From the NCBI RefSeq assembly GCF_013410215.1, contig NZ_JACCFQ010000001.1, positions 496,001 through 560,000 of the forward strand: 64,000 bases of DNA, written 5' to 3'. The notes beneath the pieces are model-generated. The model saw only the letters and a program-made list of their open reading frames with translations. It had not been told where the DNA came from and did no database searches. This stretch comes from Nesterenkonia sandarakina (GTDB lineage Bacteria; Actinomycetota; Actinomycetes; Actinomycetales; Micrococcaceae). Made by a program: the position numbers and the translations under genes. Below are positions 25,769-34,381 of this stretch, piece after piece (position 1 is the stretch's first letter; each line of letters begins with the position of its first letter).

Positions 25769-27877
25769 TCACTTCCAGCGGGGCTTGCGATCCTTGTTGC
25801 CGAATCGGCTGTCGCCGGAGCCTGCGCGGCCGCCTCGATCGCTCGAGCCGCCGTCACGCTTGCCGGCGTAGCCGCCGCGGGACTCGCCGTAGCCGCCCTC
25901 ACGCTTATAGCCGCCGCGATCGCTGGAACCGCCGCGATCGCTTGAGCCGGAGGGAGCGCCGGTGTCACGCTCGATCTTCAGCAGCTCGCCACCGATGCGG
26001 GTCTTCGCCAGGGCGGCCCACTGCTCGGAGGAGAGCTTCTCGGGCAGCTCCACCAGGGAGTGCGTGGGGCGGATGTCGATCCCGCCGATCTCGCGGGCGC
26101 TGAGCCCAGCCTCGTTGGCGATCGCCCCGACGATGTGCCCGGGGTTCACCCCGTTGCGACGGCCCACGGCGATCTTGTACATCGCATTGCCCGGACCGGC
26201 GGTGCGCGGTCCGCGGTCCCGCGGTCCACGCTCGGGGCGGTCCCCGCTGGGGCGGATCTCGCCGACCTCGCGCTTGGACTCGCGAACCAGCTCGTCGTCG
26301 CGCTTCTCATCGAGCAGCAGCGGCCGGCCCTCGTGGACCATTGCCACCAGGGCGGCGGCGACGTCCTCGGCCGGGGTGTTGTGCTCCTGGGTGTAGGAGG
26401 AGACCAGTCCGCGGTACTCCTCGAGCTCCTCAGAGGCCAGGGTCTCGGTGATCCGCTCCGAGAAGCGCTCCAGCCGCGAGGAGTTCACGTCCGCGATGGT
26501 CGGCATGGACATCTGCTCCACCGGCTGGCGGGTGGCCTTCTCGATGGCGCGCAGCATTCGCTTCTCTCGAGGAGTCACGAACAGCACGGCCTCGCCGGAG
26601 CGACCGGCGCGGCCCGTGCGCCCGATCCGGTGCACGTAGGACTCGGTGTCCAGCGGGATGTCGTAGTTGAACACGTGGCTGATCCGCTCCACGTCGAGCC
26701 CGCGGGCCGCCACATCGGTGGCGACCAGCACGTCGACTCGACCGGCCTTGAGGTTCTCCACGGTCTTCTCGCGCAGGTTCTGCGGGATGTCACCGTTGAT
26801 CGCCGCGGTGCGGAACCCGCGGGCGGCGAGCTTGTTGGCGACCTCCTCGGTGGCCGAGCGGGTGCGCACGAAGACGATCGCGGCGTCGTGCGGCTCGGTC
26901 TCCAGGATCCGGGTCAGGGCCTCGTGCTTCGCGGAGTGCTTGATCAGCACGAAGCGCTGCCGGATGTTGGTGCCGGTGGAGGTCTTCGACTTCACCGAGA
27001 CCTCGACCGGGTCGTTGAGGTAGTCCGCGGAGATCCGGCGGATCGCCTTGGGCATGGTGGCGGAGAACAGCGCGACCTGCTTGGTCTTCGGGGTGCGGGC
27101 CAGGATCTGGTCCACCTCCTCGGCGAAGCCCATGCGCAGCATCTCGTCGGCCTCGTCGAGCACCAGGTGCTTGATCGTGGAGAGGTTCAGCGAACCGCGG
27201 GTCATGTGGTCGATCACGCGCCCCGGGGTGCCGACGACGACGTGCGCGCCGCGGCGCAGGCCCTCCAGCTGCGGGCCATAGGGGGAGCCGCCGTAGATGG
27301 GCAGCACGGTGATCCCGGGCACGCCCTGGGCGTAGGTGGAGAACGCCTCGGCGACCTGGATCGCCAGCTCACGGGTGGGCGCGAGCACCAGGGTGGAGGG
27401 GGAGTTCCCGAGCTCACCGGAATCGTGGGCCCGAGCCATGTGCGAGAGCGCCGGCAGCGCGAAGGCAGCGGTCTTGCCGGTGCCGGTCTGGGCGAGGCCC
27501 ACGACGTCGCGGCCCTGGCTCAGCAGCGGGATGGTCTGCGCCTGGATCGGCGACGGGGTCTCGTAGCCCAGCTTGGTCACCGACTCCAGCACCCGGTCAT
27601 CCAGGCCCAGCTCCGAGAACTTCGGTCCGGTGGACTCTTCGGCGGCCTTCGGAGCCTTCTCGGCCGGGGCCTCAGCCGCCGGAGCCGCGTCAGCGGCCGG
27701 AGCCTCAGCGGGTGCGGCCTCGGCAGCGGGAGCCTCAGCGGCCGGAGCCTCAGCAGTGGGGGCAGTCTCCGGCGACTGCGTCGCGCCGGACTCGGTGGTG
27801 GCCGCCGTCTGAGCGGCAGCTGCGGTCTCCGCGTCGGCCGGCGTGGGCTCGGTGGGGAACTGGTCCTGGATGGTCAT
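25769..27877 (-). CDS. deaD: DEAD-box ATP-dependent RNA helicase
   Basis: DeaD/CsdA helicases unwind structured RNA in ribosome assembly and mRNA decay, mainly in the cold. The 702-residue protein has an N-terminal 85 residues of Ala/Pro/Glu repeats, then the Q motif region GYETPSPIQAQTIP, motif I AQTGTGKTAAF, VLDEADEML, SATMP, and ARGLDVERISHV and HRIGRTGRAGRSG in the second domain. A DbpA-like RNA-binding domain (about 560-640, PTHSLVELPEKL) and a Gly/Arg/Asp/Ser-rich tail with SSDRGG repeats follow. The ATG has GAGGAG upstream. A long non-coding stretch precedes the gene, consistent with 5'-UTR control of cold-shock helicases. Confidence 0.95.
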   Translation of the reverse strand: MTIQDQFPTEPTPADAETAAAAQTAATTESGATQSPETAPTAEAPAAEAPAAEAAPAEAPAADAAPAAEAPAEKAPKAAEESTGPKFSELGLDDRVLESVTKLGYETPSPIQAQTIPLLSQGRDVVGLAQTGTGKTAAFALPALSHMARAHDSGELGNSPSTLVLAPTRELAIQVAEAFSTYAQGVPGITVLPIYGGSPYGPQLEGLRRGAHVVVGTPGRVIDHMTRGSLNLSTIKHLVLDEADEMLRMGFAEEVDQILARTPKTKQVALFSATMPKAIRRISADYLNDPVEVSVKSKTSTGTNIRQRFVLIKHSAKHEALTRILETEPHDAAIVFVRTRSATEEVANKLAARGFRTAAINGDIPQNLREKTVENLKAGRVDVLVATDVAARGLDVERISHVFNYDIPLDTESYVHRIGRTGRAGRSGEAVLFVTPREKRMLRAIEKATRQPVEQMSMPTIADVNSSRLERFSERITETLASEELEEYRGLVSSYTQEHNTPAEDVAAALVAMVHEGRPLLLDEKRDDELVRESKREVGEIRPSGDRPERGPRDRGPRTAGPGNAMYKIAVGRRNGVNPGHIVGAIANEAGLSAREIGGIDIRPTHSLVELPEKLSSEQWAALAKTRIGGELLKIERDTGAPSGSSDRGGSSDRGGYKREGGYGESRGGYAGKRDGGSSDRGGRAGSGDSRFGNKDRKPRWK

Positions 27878-28190
27878 GTTGACTCCTCGTCACATGTCAC
27901 GCGACCGAGAGTCCCCGCTGAGGATCCAGTCCCAGAAACCTGCACAATCAACCACCGCTGCTCGAAGCAGCTGGGCATGCCGAATGGCACTGCACGCAGC
28001 CGCTGCATGGGCAGGGCAGGTTGCTCAAGGTTCTAGGACGGGACTGGATCAGTCACAGGGACTCGGCCGCTTTGTCGGCTCCGGAGTCGACCCGTGGATA
28101 CACACAACCCTCAACGAGCTTCCGGCCCCATGCGGATGGGGCACGCTCGGAGTCAGCAAGAGAAAACGGGATCATCCGGAGAATGCCCAT
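27878..28190 (-). promoter_or_regulatory. Long 5' UTR of deaD
   Basis: About 310 nt lie between a likely start of transcription near 28187 and the deaD start codon. No protein is apparent. Several short inverted repeats occur, such as around GCCCCATGCGGATGGGGC (28119-28142 region). Long leaders are a known feature of csdA-type genes; the function here is inferred. Confidence 0.4.
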
Positions 28191-28192
28191 TG

Positions 28193-28221
28193 AGTCTAGC
28201 CCACATCATCCTCAGCTGTCG
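28193..28221 (-). promoter_or_regulatory. Likely promoter of deaD
   Basis: -10 TAGACT (28193-28198) with GCGACA about 18 nt further upstream as a weak -35, on the minus strand. Confidence 0.4.
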
Positions 28222-28264
28222 CCTTAGGAGACGAAGCTCACGATGTGCCGGATGCGCTGGCGGC

Positions 28265-28891
28265 TCAGTCGCCCGGGCGAGCCAGGGCCGGGCCCCGCCG
28301 CAGCGCAGTCTCCCGGATGCTGGGGCCCGGGGTCTCTGGGATCGCGCTCACCACGGCGCGGTCTCCCGCCTGCACGGTGCCGGGAGTGATCACCTTGAAG
28401 TAGGTGCCGGGCCGGCCGGCCGCCAGGAAGCGCCTCACCCAGCCGGGCTCGCCCAGCCACCGGCCGAAGGTGGCGCAGGGGATCCGTGGGACCGTGGCCT
28501 CGAGCACCACGTGATCCCCGATCTGCCAACGCTCCCCAGGGTGGGCGCCGTCCAGGTCGATCCCGGAGATCCGCAGGTTCTCCCCGAAGCTTCCTGCGGG
28601 GATCTCCCGTCCCAGCTCCTGGGCCCACCAGGCGGCGTCCTCGGCGGTGTAGCCGTAGATCGCCTTCTCTGCTCCACCATGGTGCTTGCGGTCGGCCTGG
28701 ACATCACCGTGGAGTCCCAGGGTGCGCACCCGGACCGGGCCGGAGACCGGGCGCTTGTCGATCCCGCTGACCCCGACCTGCCCGACGTCGTCGGCCACCA
28801 GCTGGTGCACCACACAGACCGCATCGATCGTGCCGGTGAGTCCCAGCCGGTCGGCCGCGCCCGCCAGACAGGTCGGTGACGCCTCGGTCAT
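28265..28891 (-). CDS. MOSC domain protein (YiiM-like)
   Basis: MOSC domains handle sulfur carried on a conserved Cys, for example in molybdenum cofactor sulfuration or N-hydroxylated base reduction. The 208-residue protein shows GLHGDVQADRKHHGGAEKAIYGY (read in two parts), SFGENLRISG, the IGDHVVLEAT strand and the candidate Cys in RIPCATFGRW. It starts 4 nt after the metB stop, so it is part of the cbs-metB unit; a role in sulfur handling is an inference from that context. Confidence 0.88.
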   Translation of the reverse strand: MTEASPTCLAGAADRLGLTGTIDAVCVVHQLVADDVGQVGVSGIDKRPVSGPVRVRTLGLHGDVQADRKHHGGAEKAIYGYTAEDAAWWAQELGREIPAGSFGENLRISGIDLDGAHPGERWQIGDHVVLEATVPRIPCATFGRWLGEPGWVRRFLAAGRPGTYFKVITPGTVQAGDRAVVSAIPETPGPSIRETALRRGPALARPGD

Positions 28892-28895
28892 CGGA

Positions 28896-30053
28896 TCAGA
28901 GTCCGGCGAGCGCGGTGTCGAGGTCGTTGATCAGGTCCGCGACATCCTCGATGCCCACCGAGAGCCGCAGCAGGTTCTCCGGGACGGCGAGCTCGGTGCC
29001 GCGCACCGAGGCGTGGGTCATCTCATGCGGGTAGTTCATCAGCGACTCGATGCCTCCGAGAGACTCCGCGAGGATGAACAGCCGGGTGCCTTCGGCGACC
29101 TTCCGGGCGGCAGCCTCACCCCCGGCGAGCTGGACCGAGACCATCCCGCCGAAGCCGCTCATCTGAGCCTTGGCCAGCTCGTGGCCGGGGTGGTCCGGCA
29201 GACCCGGGTAGAGCACCCGTTCCACGGCGGGGTGGTCCACCAGGTGCTCGGCGATCGCCTGGGCGTTGCTGCAGTGCCGGTCCATCCGCACCGCGAGGGT
29301 CTTCAGCCCGCGGGTGGTCAGGTAGGCATCCAGCGGGCCGGAGACCGCACCCACGGCGAACTGCTGGAAGCCGATGGCGGCGGCCAGCTCGTCATCGGAG
29401 GTGACCACCGCGCCGCCGACCACATCGGAGTGCCCGCCGATGTATTTCGTGGTGGAGTGCACCACGATGTCCGCGCCCAGCGCCAGCGGCTGCTGGAGGT
29501 ACGGGCTGGCGAAGGTGTTGTCCACCAGCAGCAGCGCGTTGTGGGCATGGGCGATCTTCGCCAGGGCCGCGATGTCGGTGATGGCCATCAGCGGGTTCGA
29601 GGGGGTCTCCACCCAGAGCAGCGTGGCCTCCGGCGCCGAGATCTCAGCCTCGACCCGGTCGAGGTCGCTCAGGTCCAGCGGGGTGTTCGCGATCCCCCAG
29701 TCGCCGTGGATCCGGCTGATCAGCCGGTAGGAGCCGCCGTAGGCGTCGTTGCCCATCACGATCCGCTGCCCGGGGCGGGTCACCGCCCGGATGATCGCGT
29801 CCTCGGCGGCGAGCCCGGAGCCGAAGCTGAACGCGTGGCGCCCACCCTCGAGTGCCGCCAGCTGGGTCTGCAGCGAGGTGCGGGTGGGGTTGCCGGCCCG
29901 GCCGTAGTCGTAGCCGCGGCGCAGGTTGCCGATACCGTCGGGGGCGTAGGTGGTGGAGAAGTGCAGCGGCGGCACCACAGCACCGAAGACCTCGTCGATC
30001 TCCTGTCCGGCGTGGATGGCGTCGGTGGCGAATCCGTGGCGGTTCTCGGTCAT
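28896..30053 (-). CDS. metB: Cystathionine gamma-synthase/gamma-lyase
   Basis: This PLP enzyme of the Cys/Met metabolism family either forms cystathionine from acyl-homoserine and cysteine or cleaves it to cysteine. The 385-residue protein shows YDYGRAGNPTRTSLQ, ETPSNPLMAITDIA, the PLP lysine in HSTTKYIGGHSDVVGG and SLGGIESLMNYPHEMTHASV. The overlap with cbs (ATGA) suggests reverse transsulfuration, homocysteine to cysteine, so a gamma-lyase role is at least as likely as synthase; the two cannot be told apart reliably from motifs. Confidence 0.93.
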   Translation of the reverse strand: MTENRHGFATDAIHAGQEIDEVFGAVVPPLHFSTTYAPDGIGNLRRGYDYGRAGNPTRTSLQTQLAALEGGRHAFSFGSGLAAEDAIIRAVTRPGQRIVMGNDAYGGSYRLISRIHGDWGIANTPLDLSDLDRVEAEISAPEATLLWVETPSNPLMAITDIAALAKIAHAHNALLLVDNTFASPYLQQPLALGADIVVHSTTKYIGGHSDVVGGAVVTSDDELAAAIGFQQFAVGAVSGPLDAYLTTRGLKTLAVRMDRHCSNAQAIAEHLVDHPAVERVLYPGLPDHPGHELAKAQMSGFGGMVSVQLAGGEAAARKVAEGTRLFILAESLGGIESLMNYPHEMTHASVRGTELAVPENLLRLSVGIEDVADLINDLDTALAGL

Positions 30054-31597
30054 CGGGTCTCCTTCTTCTGGGCACCGGAGAGGTGCGCGAGCAGGTCGTT
30101 TCGGGTGAGCACTCCTACGATGTCGCCGTTCTCGGCGACCAGCAGGGTGGGGCTGGTCCGCAGCTTCTTCAGGATCTCCGGCAGCGTCTCGGTGATCCCG
30201 ACCAGCGGCAAGTTGATGTCCAGATGCTCGGAGACCAGTTCATCGGGGGTGGCATGACCGATGATCAGGTCCTCGGAGAGGTGCGCGACGTCGACGACGC
30301 CGTAGACCTCCCCGATCCGGGCCACCCGGCCGGGCTGGTCGATCACCGGGACGATGTCGATGCCGTAGCGGTTCATCACCGAGACCGCCTCGCGCAGCGT
30401 GGTGTGCCGGGAGATCGAGACCACCTCGGGCATCGCGGAGGAGAACAGCGAGCTCTTCGCCAGCAGCACGTCGGAGGCGGTGACCGGTTCAGCGTCCTGA
30501 CCCCCGGACTCCTCGGCGGCCTGGGCCTCGCCGTCCTCGGGCTCGGCGCCGATCAGCCCGGTGCTGACCGCCTCGCTGAGCTCTGCGGAGGTCTTCACGC
30601 TGATCTCCACGCCGGTGGAGTTCGAGACCACGGCGCCGAAGCCGTGGTCGATCATCCACTGGTCGTTGAAGATCTTGCCCAGGTAGCCGCGGCCGGAGTC
30701 GGGCAGCACCGCGACCACCACATCCTCGGGGCCGAGGTCCTTGGCGATCTTCAGCGCGGCGACCACGGCGGTGCCGGAGGAGCCGCCGACCAGCAGACCC
30801 TCCTCGGTGGCGAGCCGGCGCGCCATCGCGAAGGACTCGGCGTCGGAGATGGCGTGGTGCTCATCGGGGATCGAGGCGTCGTAGTTCTTCACCCAGATGT
30901 CCTCGCCGACGCCTTCCACGAAGTAGGGGCGGCCCTCCCCGCCGGAGTAGATGGAACCGTCCGGGTCGGCCACCACCACGCGGACGGGCCCCTGTGGGCG
31001 ATCCGCGGAGACCTCCTTGAGGTAGCGCCCGGAACCGGTCACGGTGCCCCCGGTGCCGGCGCCGACCACCAGGTGGGTGATCTTGCCCTCGGTGTCCTCC
31101 CAGATCTCCGGCCCGGTGGTCTCGTAGTGCGAGTTCGGCGCGGCCGGGTTGGAGAACTGGTCCGGCTTGTAGCCGCCCTTGATCTCTTCGGCCAGCTGAT
31201 CCGAGATCCCGTAGTAGGACAGCGGAGACTCCGAGGGGACACCGGCCGGGCCCACGACGACGTCGGCGCCATAGGCGCGCAGCACGTCACGCTTCTCCTG
31301 GGCCACCTTGGGAACCGTCACGAACACCGCCCGGTAGCCCTTCTGCTGGGCCACCAGCGCCAGGCCGACGCCGGTGTTCCCGGAGGTCGGCTCGACCACC
31401 ACTCCCCCGGGCTTGAGCAGGCCCGCGGACTCGGCCTCCTCGATCATCCTCAGCGCGATGCGGTCCTTGATGGACCCGCCGGGGTTGAGGTATTCGAGTT
31501 TCACAAGGACAGTGGCGGAGACGCCCTCGGTGATCCGATTCAGCTTCACCAGGGGGGTGCGGCCGATCAGCTCGACGACAGACTGGGCATATTTCAT
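30050..31597 (-). CDS. cbs: Cystathionine beta-synthase
   Basis: Cbs joins homocysteine and serine. The 515-residue protein has the PLP lysine in NPGGSIKDRIALRM, the phosphate loop PTSGNTGVGLAL, GAGTGGTVTGSGRYLKE, and a C-terminal pair of CBS domains (about 375-505; ISRHTTLREAVSVMNRYGID and GVLTRNDLLAHLSG) that may sense an adenosyl ligand. A variable acidic linker, about 330-360, lies between. TAGAGT 7 nt before ATG 31597 suggests a leaderless operon start. It is the first gene of cbs-metB-MOSC. Confidence 0.94.
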   Translation of the reverse strand: MKYAQSVVELIGRTPLVKLNRITEGVSATVLVKLEYLNPGGSIKDRIALRMIEEAESAGLLKPGGVVVEPTSGNTGVGLALVAQQKGYRAVFVTVPKVAQEKRDVLRAYGADVVVGPAGVPSESPLSYYGISDQLAEEIKGGYKPDQFSNPAAPNSHYETTGPEIWEDTEGKITHLVVGAGTGGTVTGSGRYLKEVSADRPQGPVRVVVADPDGSIYSGGEGRPYFVEGVGEDIWVKNYDASIPDEHHAISDAESFAMARRLATEEGLLVGGSSGTAVVAALKIAKDLGPEDVVVAVLPDSGRGYLGKIFNDQWMIDHGFGAVVSNSTGVEISVKTSAELSEAVSTGLIGAEPEDGEAQAAEESGGQDAEPVTASDVLLAKSSLFSSAMPEVVSISRHTTLREAVSVMNRYGIDIVPVIDQPGRVARIGEVYGVVDVAHLSEDLIIGHATPDELVSEHLDINLPLVGITETLPEILKKLRTSPTLLVAENGDIVGVLTRNDLLAHLSGAQKKETR

Positions 31598-31736
31598 GCC
31601 GCCAACTCTACCGACCTGGGAAGCGGATCAGTCAGGCCCGGTCTTCTGAGGAAACCTCACCCCGCTGATCTGGGTCTGTGGGGGCCCACCGGACGGGCGC
31701 CGGGACGATGCCGCGGGCCTGTGCCACAGTGGAACC

Positions 31737-32843
31737 ATGACCACGGGAGCAACCACCGGCGCGACCCCGGGCCCGACCCCTGCGGCGACCCCGGCGGCGC
31801 ACCATCACGAGGTGCTCCTGGACCTCGGCGGGCCGATCGATCTACCGCGCACGCTCGCGGTGCTCCAGCGCGGCGCCGGCGACCCGAGCATCAGGCTGGA
31901 TCCGGGTGCCGCGTCGATGACCGGAGGCCCGCGCGGCACTCCCGGCGCGGGCGCATGGATGTGCCAACGGATCTATGACCCGACCGGGGCGCAGCTCGGG
32001 GCGACGACCTGGCGCTTCGATCAGCGCACCGCCTCTACGGTGCGGGTGCGCGTGGCCGCAGCAGGCCCCGGGCTCGAGGCCGAGGCGGTGGCCGATCTCG
32101 CCGCCCAGCGGGGCGGGCAGATCCTCGGCGTCGAGGATGACTGGCAGGAGGTGGAGCTGCTGCTGGACGCCCTTGGAGACCAGCTCTCGGCCGCGCTGGT
32201 GCGGGTGCGACGTCGGCATCCCGGTGTGCGCCTGCCGGCCACCGGCGGGCTCTTCGATCAGCTTGTGACAGCCACCTTCGAACAGAAGGTCACCCACGAT
32301 CAGGCGCGCAGCGGATGGCGGGAGCTGCTGCGTCGGCATGGTGAGCTCGCCCCAAGCTCGGCGCATCTGCCGGCTCCACCGTGGATGCGGCTTCCGCTGA
32401 CCGGTGCGCAGCTGCGCCGGGTGCCCTCCTGGGAATGGCATCGGCTCTGGGTCCAGCCCGCGCTGTCCAAGACCATCCAGCGGGTGGCGGAGCGCGCCAG
32501 CACCATCCATCAGCTCAGTGCGCGCACCGCCGCGCAGATCGACGCAGTCGCGGAGCTGGCTCAGCGGCTGCGCTCGATCCCCGGGATCGGGGAGTGGACG
32601 GTAGCGGAGGCGCTGCAGCGCTCCCATGGGTCGGCCGATCTTCCCTCGGTCGGGGACTATCACCTGAGCAACTTCGTGGGGGCCGCGATGACCGGGGCGC
32701 GCACCGATGATCCCGGCATGCTGCGCCTGCTCGCGCCCTATTCCCCGCACCGGCAGCGGATCATCCGACTGCTTAAGCTCTCCGGCTTCCGGGACCAGAA
32801 GTATGGTCCCAAGCTGACCCCGGCGGATCACCGGGGCCGCTGA
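31737..32843 (+). CDS. DNA-3-methyladenine glycosylase-like HhH-GPD protein
   Basis: This AlkA-like enzyme would excise alkylated bases. The 368-residue product starts with a Thr/Pro/Ala low-complexity stretch, then a variable N-terminal domain, then the helix-hairpin-helix LRSIPGIGEWTVAEALQRS and the catalytic Asp in LPSVGDYHLSNFVG. A CACAGT -10 lies six bases before ATG 31737. It is transcribed alone and away from cbs. Base specificity is unknown. Confidence 0.85.
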   Translation: MTTGATTGATPGPTPAATPAAHHHEVLLDLGGPIDLPRTLAVLQRGAGDPSIRLDPGAASMTGGPRGTPGAGAWMCQRIYDPTGAQLGATTWRFDQRTASTVRVRVAAAGPGLEAEAVADLAAQRGGQILGVEDDWQEVELLLDALGDQLSAALVRVRRRHPGVRLPATGGLFDQLVTATFEQKVTHDQARSGWRELLRRHGELAPSSAHLPAPPWMRLPLTGAQLRRVPSWEWHRLWVQPALSKTIQRVAERASTIHQLSARTAAQIDAVAELAQRLRSIPGIGEWTVAEALQRSHGSADLPSVGDYHLSNFVGAAMTGARTDDPGMLRLLAPYSPHRQRIIRLLKLSGFRDQKYGPKLTPADHRGR

Positions 32844-32849
32844 GTGAGG

Positions 32850-33236
32850 TCAGGCCTGCGGAGTGGTGTCCTGCGTGGCCTGGTCCTCGGCGATCTGCTT
32901 ATGCACCTCAGCCATGTCAAGGTCCTTCACCGCAGTGATGACCTCGTTGAGCTGCTCGGCGTTCAGCGCGCCGGGCTGGGAGAAGACCAGGACCTTCTCC
33001 CGGAAGGCCATCAGGGTCGGGATCGAGGTGATGTTCGCGGCGGCGGCGAGCTCCCGCTCGGCCTCGGTGTCCACCTTGGCGAAGGTGACGTCGGGGTGCT
33101 GCTCGGAGACCGCGGAGTACACCGGGGCGAACTGCTTGCACGGGCCGCACCAGTCGGCCCAGAAGTCGACGAGCAGGATGTCGCTGTCCTCCAGGGTCTG
33201 CTGGAAGTCTGTCGTGGTCAGGTCAGTGGTAGCCAT
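32850..33236 (-). CDS. trxA: Thioredoxin
   Basis: A 128-residue dithiol-disulfide carrier with the active site DFWADWCGPCKQFAPV and the cis-Pro in ITSIPTLMAFREK. The C-terminal 20 residues extend past the usual thioredoxin length. I start at MATTDL (33236) where TAGGGT lies 8 nt upstream; the frame is open for 63 nt more without a start signal. It converges on the glycosylase gene with a 6-nt gap. Confidence 0.95.
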   Translation of the reverse strand: MATTDLTTTDFQQTLEDSDILLVDFWADWCGPCKQFAPVYSAVSEQHPDVTFAKVDTEAERELAAAANITSIPTLMAFREKVLVFSQPGALNAEQLNEVITAVKDLDMAEVHKQIAEDQATQDTTPQA

Positions 33237-33375
33237 GCCTCGCCACCCTACGCGAGCACGCGCGGATTGTCGGCCCCCGCCCTGCGCCCCCGGGAGCACT
33301 TAAGCGTCCAGCGGAACCCGCGTCCGGGGAACACCGTTGAAGACTGCAACCGGGCATTCAGGACATGATGTTCAG

Positions 33376-34008
33376 GTGATACAGATCATCCTCACCGGGA
33401 TCTGGCTGGGACTTCTCTACAACGCCGCCCCTGGTCCGATCTTCACGGAGTCGCTGCGCCGCGGGGTGCGCGGCGGGTTCCGGTCCGCACTCGGGGTCCA
33501 GCTCGGATCCCTGGTAGGCGACGCCGTGTGGGCGGTTCTGGGGCTCGCCGGGGCGGCGGCCCTTCTCACCCAGCCTCATCTGCACATCCCGATCACCCTG
33601 GCAGGCTGCCTGGTGCTGGTGATCCTGGGGGCGCAGGGGATCTACGCCGCGTCCGGGCGCGCCGTCGCCCCCGCGACGGGCAGCAGCGCACCCGGTACGC
33701 ACCTGCTTCGAGGTCCACTGGCAGCCGGGGCGCTGCTGTCGGTGGGCAACGTCTGGAACGTCGTCTACTGGGGCGGAGCCGGCGGCGCGGTGGCCGGAGC
33801 ACTCGGGGAGGATGCCGCGCTGAGCTCGCTGCTGGTCTTCTTCATCGCCTTCATGATCACGTCCCTGCTCTGCTGCTTCCTCTGCGCCGGCTTCATCGCC
33901 GGGGTCAAGCGCACGCTGAGCTCCGCCTGGATCCGCGTCGTCGAGGGCGGGTCCGGTCTGGCCCTGCTGGTGATGGCCGTGCTGCTCGCGCTGCAGGCTC
34001 TGACCTGA
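33376..34008 (+). CDS. LysE/RhtB-family exporter
   Basis: The 210-residue protein has about six helices and the family start region LYNAAPGPIFTESLRRGVRG (NxxPGP). A second typical segment is GALLSVGNVWNVVYWGGAGG. The family exports amino acids or related metabolites; the substrate is not readable. GTG 33376 follows CATGAT by six bases; TTG 33337 is a longer, less likely start. A CGTTGAAGAC motif lies 41 nt upstream. Confidence 0.85.
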   Translation: MIQIILTGIWLGLLYNAAPGPIFTESLRRGVRGGFRSALGVQLGSLVGDAVWAVLGLAGAAALLTQPHLHIPITLAGCLVLVILGAQGIYAASGRAVAPATGSSAPGTHLLRGPLAAGALLSVGNVWNVVYWGGAGGAVAGALGEDAALSSLLVFFIAFMITSLLCCFLCAGFIAGVKRTLSSAWIRVVEGGSGLALLVMAVLLALQALT

Positions 34009-34034
34009 GCCGCTGGGACGGACTTGGCACACGA

Positions 34035-34068
34035 AGAAGGGCCCTGAACCGAAGTTCAGAGCCCTTCT
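34035..34068. terminator. Bidirectional terminator between the LysE gene and tRNA-Tyr
   Basis: AGAAGGGC pairs with GCCCTTCT, with an inner CTGAAC/GTTCAG stem, 27 nt after the LysE stop. Confidence 0.7.
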
Positions 34069-34092
34069 CTGATGTCCTGAGACATCCCATGG

Positions 34093-34174
34093 TGGCAGAT
34101 GAGGGATTCGAACCCCCGTAGGCGATGCCAGCTGATTTACAGTCAGCCCCCTTTGGCCGCTCGGGTAATCTGCC
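34093..34174 (-). tRNA. tRNA-Tyr (GTA anticodon)
   Basis: Minus-strand class II tRNA with acceptor GGCAGAT/ATCTGCC, anticodon stem CTGA/TCAG with loop containing GTA, a long variable arm (CTGGCATCGCCTACG region), a T arm with GGTTCGAATCC, discriminator A and an encoded CCA (34090-34092). Confidence 0.94.
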
Positions 34175-34283
34175 GTGCAACCATGCGGACGCTCCCTGAG
34201 GAGTTTCCGGCGCCCCGTATGAGGCACCCCATTACTTTAGCGACAACAGGGGAAATTTTCGAATCCGCGGCTCATACCAGGAG

Positions 34284-34289
34284 TAGGGT
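34284..34289 (+). promoter_or_regulatory. -10 element of the MocR-like gene
   Basis: TAGGGT, 92 nt before GTG 34382, with no strong -35. It would give a leader of about 85 nt that contains the inverted repeat at 34312. Confidence 0.4.
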
Positions 34290-34311
34290 TGAACTCATCA
34301 TTGCTGCGTGT

Positions 34312-34337
34312 TCGACGATCCCCGTTCAGATCGTCGA
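34312..34337 (+). promoter_or_regulatory. Inverted repeat in the MocR-like gene leader
   Basis: TCGACGATC (34312-34320) and GATCGTCGA (34329-34337) form a perfect 9-bp inverted repeat with an 8-nt centre. It could be the regulator's own operator or a leader hairpin. Confidence 0.45.
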
Positions 34338-34381
34338 CGTCGACGCATGCCCGATCCCTAGCACCCATCTCAAGGAGCACC

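Noticed and set aside
26060-28036. A 658-codon plus-strand frame opposite deaD
   Set aside because: Composition is typical of an antisense shadow and the DeaD motifs are complete on the other strand.
31598-31736. SAM riboswitch before cbs
   Set aside because: The gap is only about 140 nt with divergent promoters and shows no S-box core; cbs has a leaderless-type promoter.
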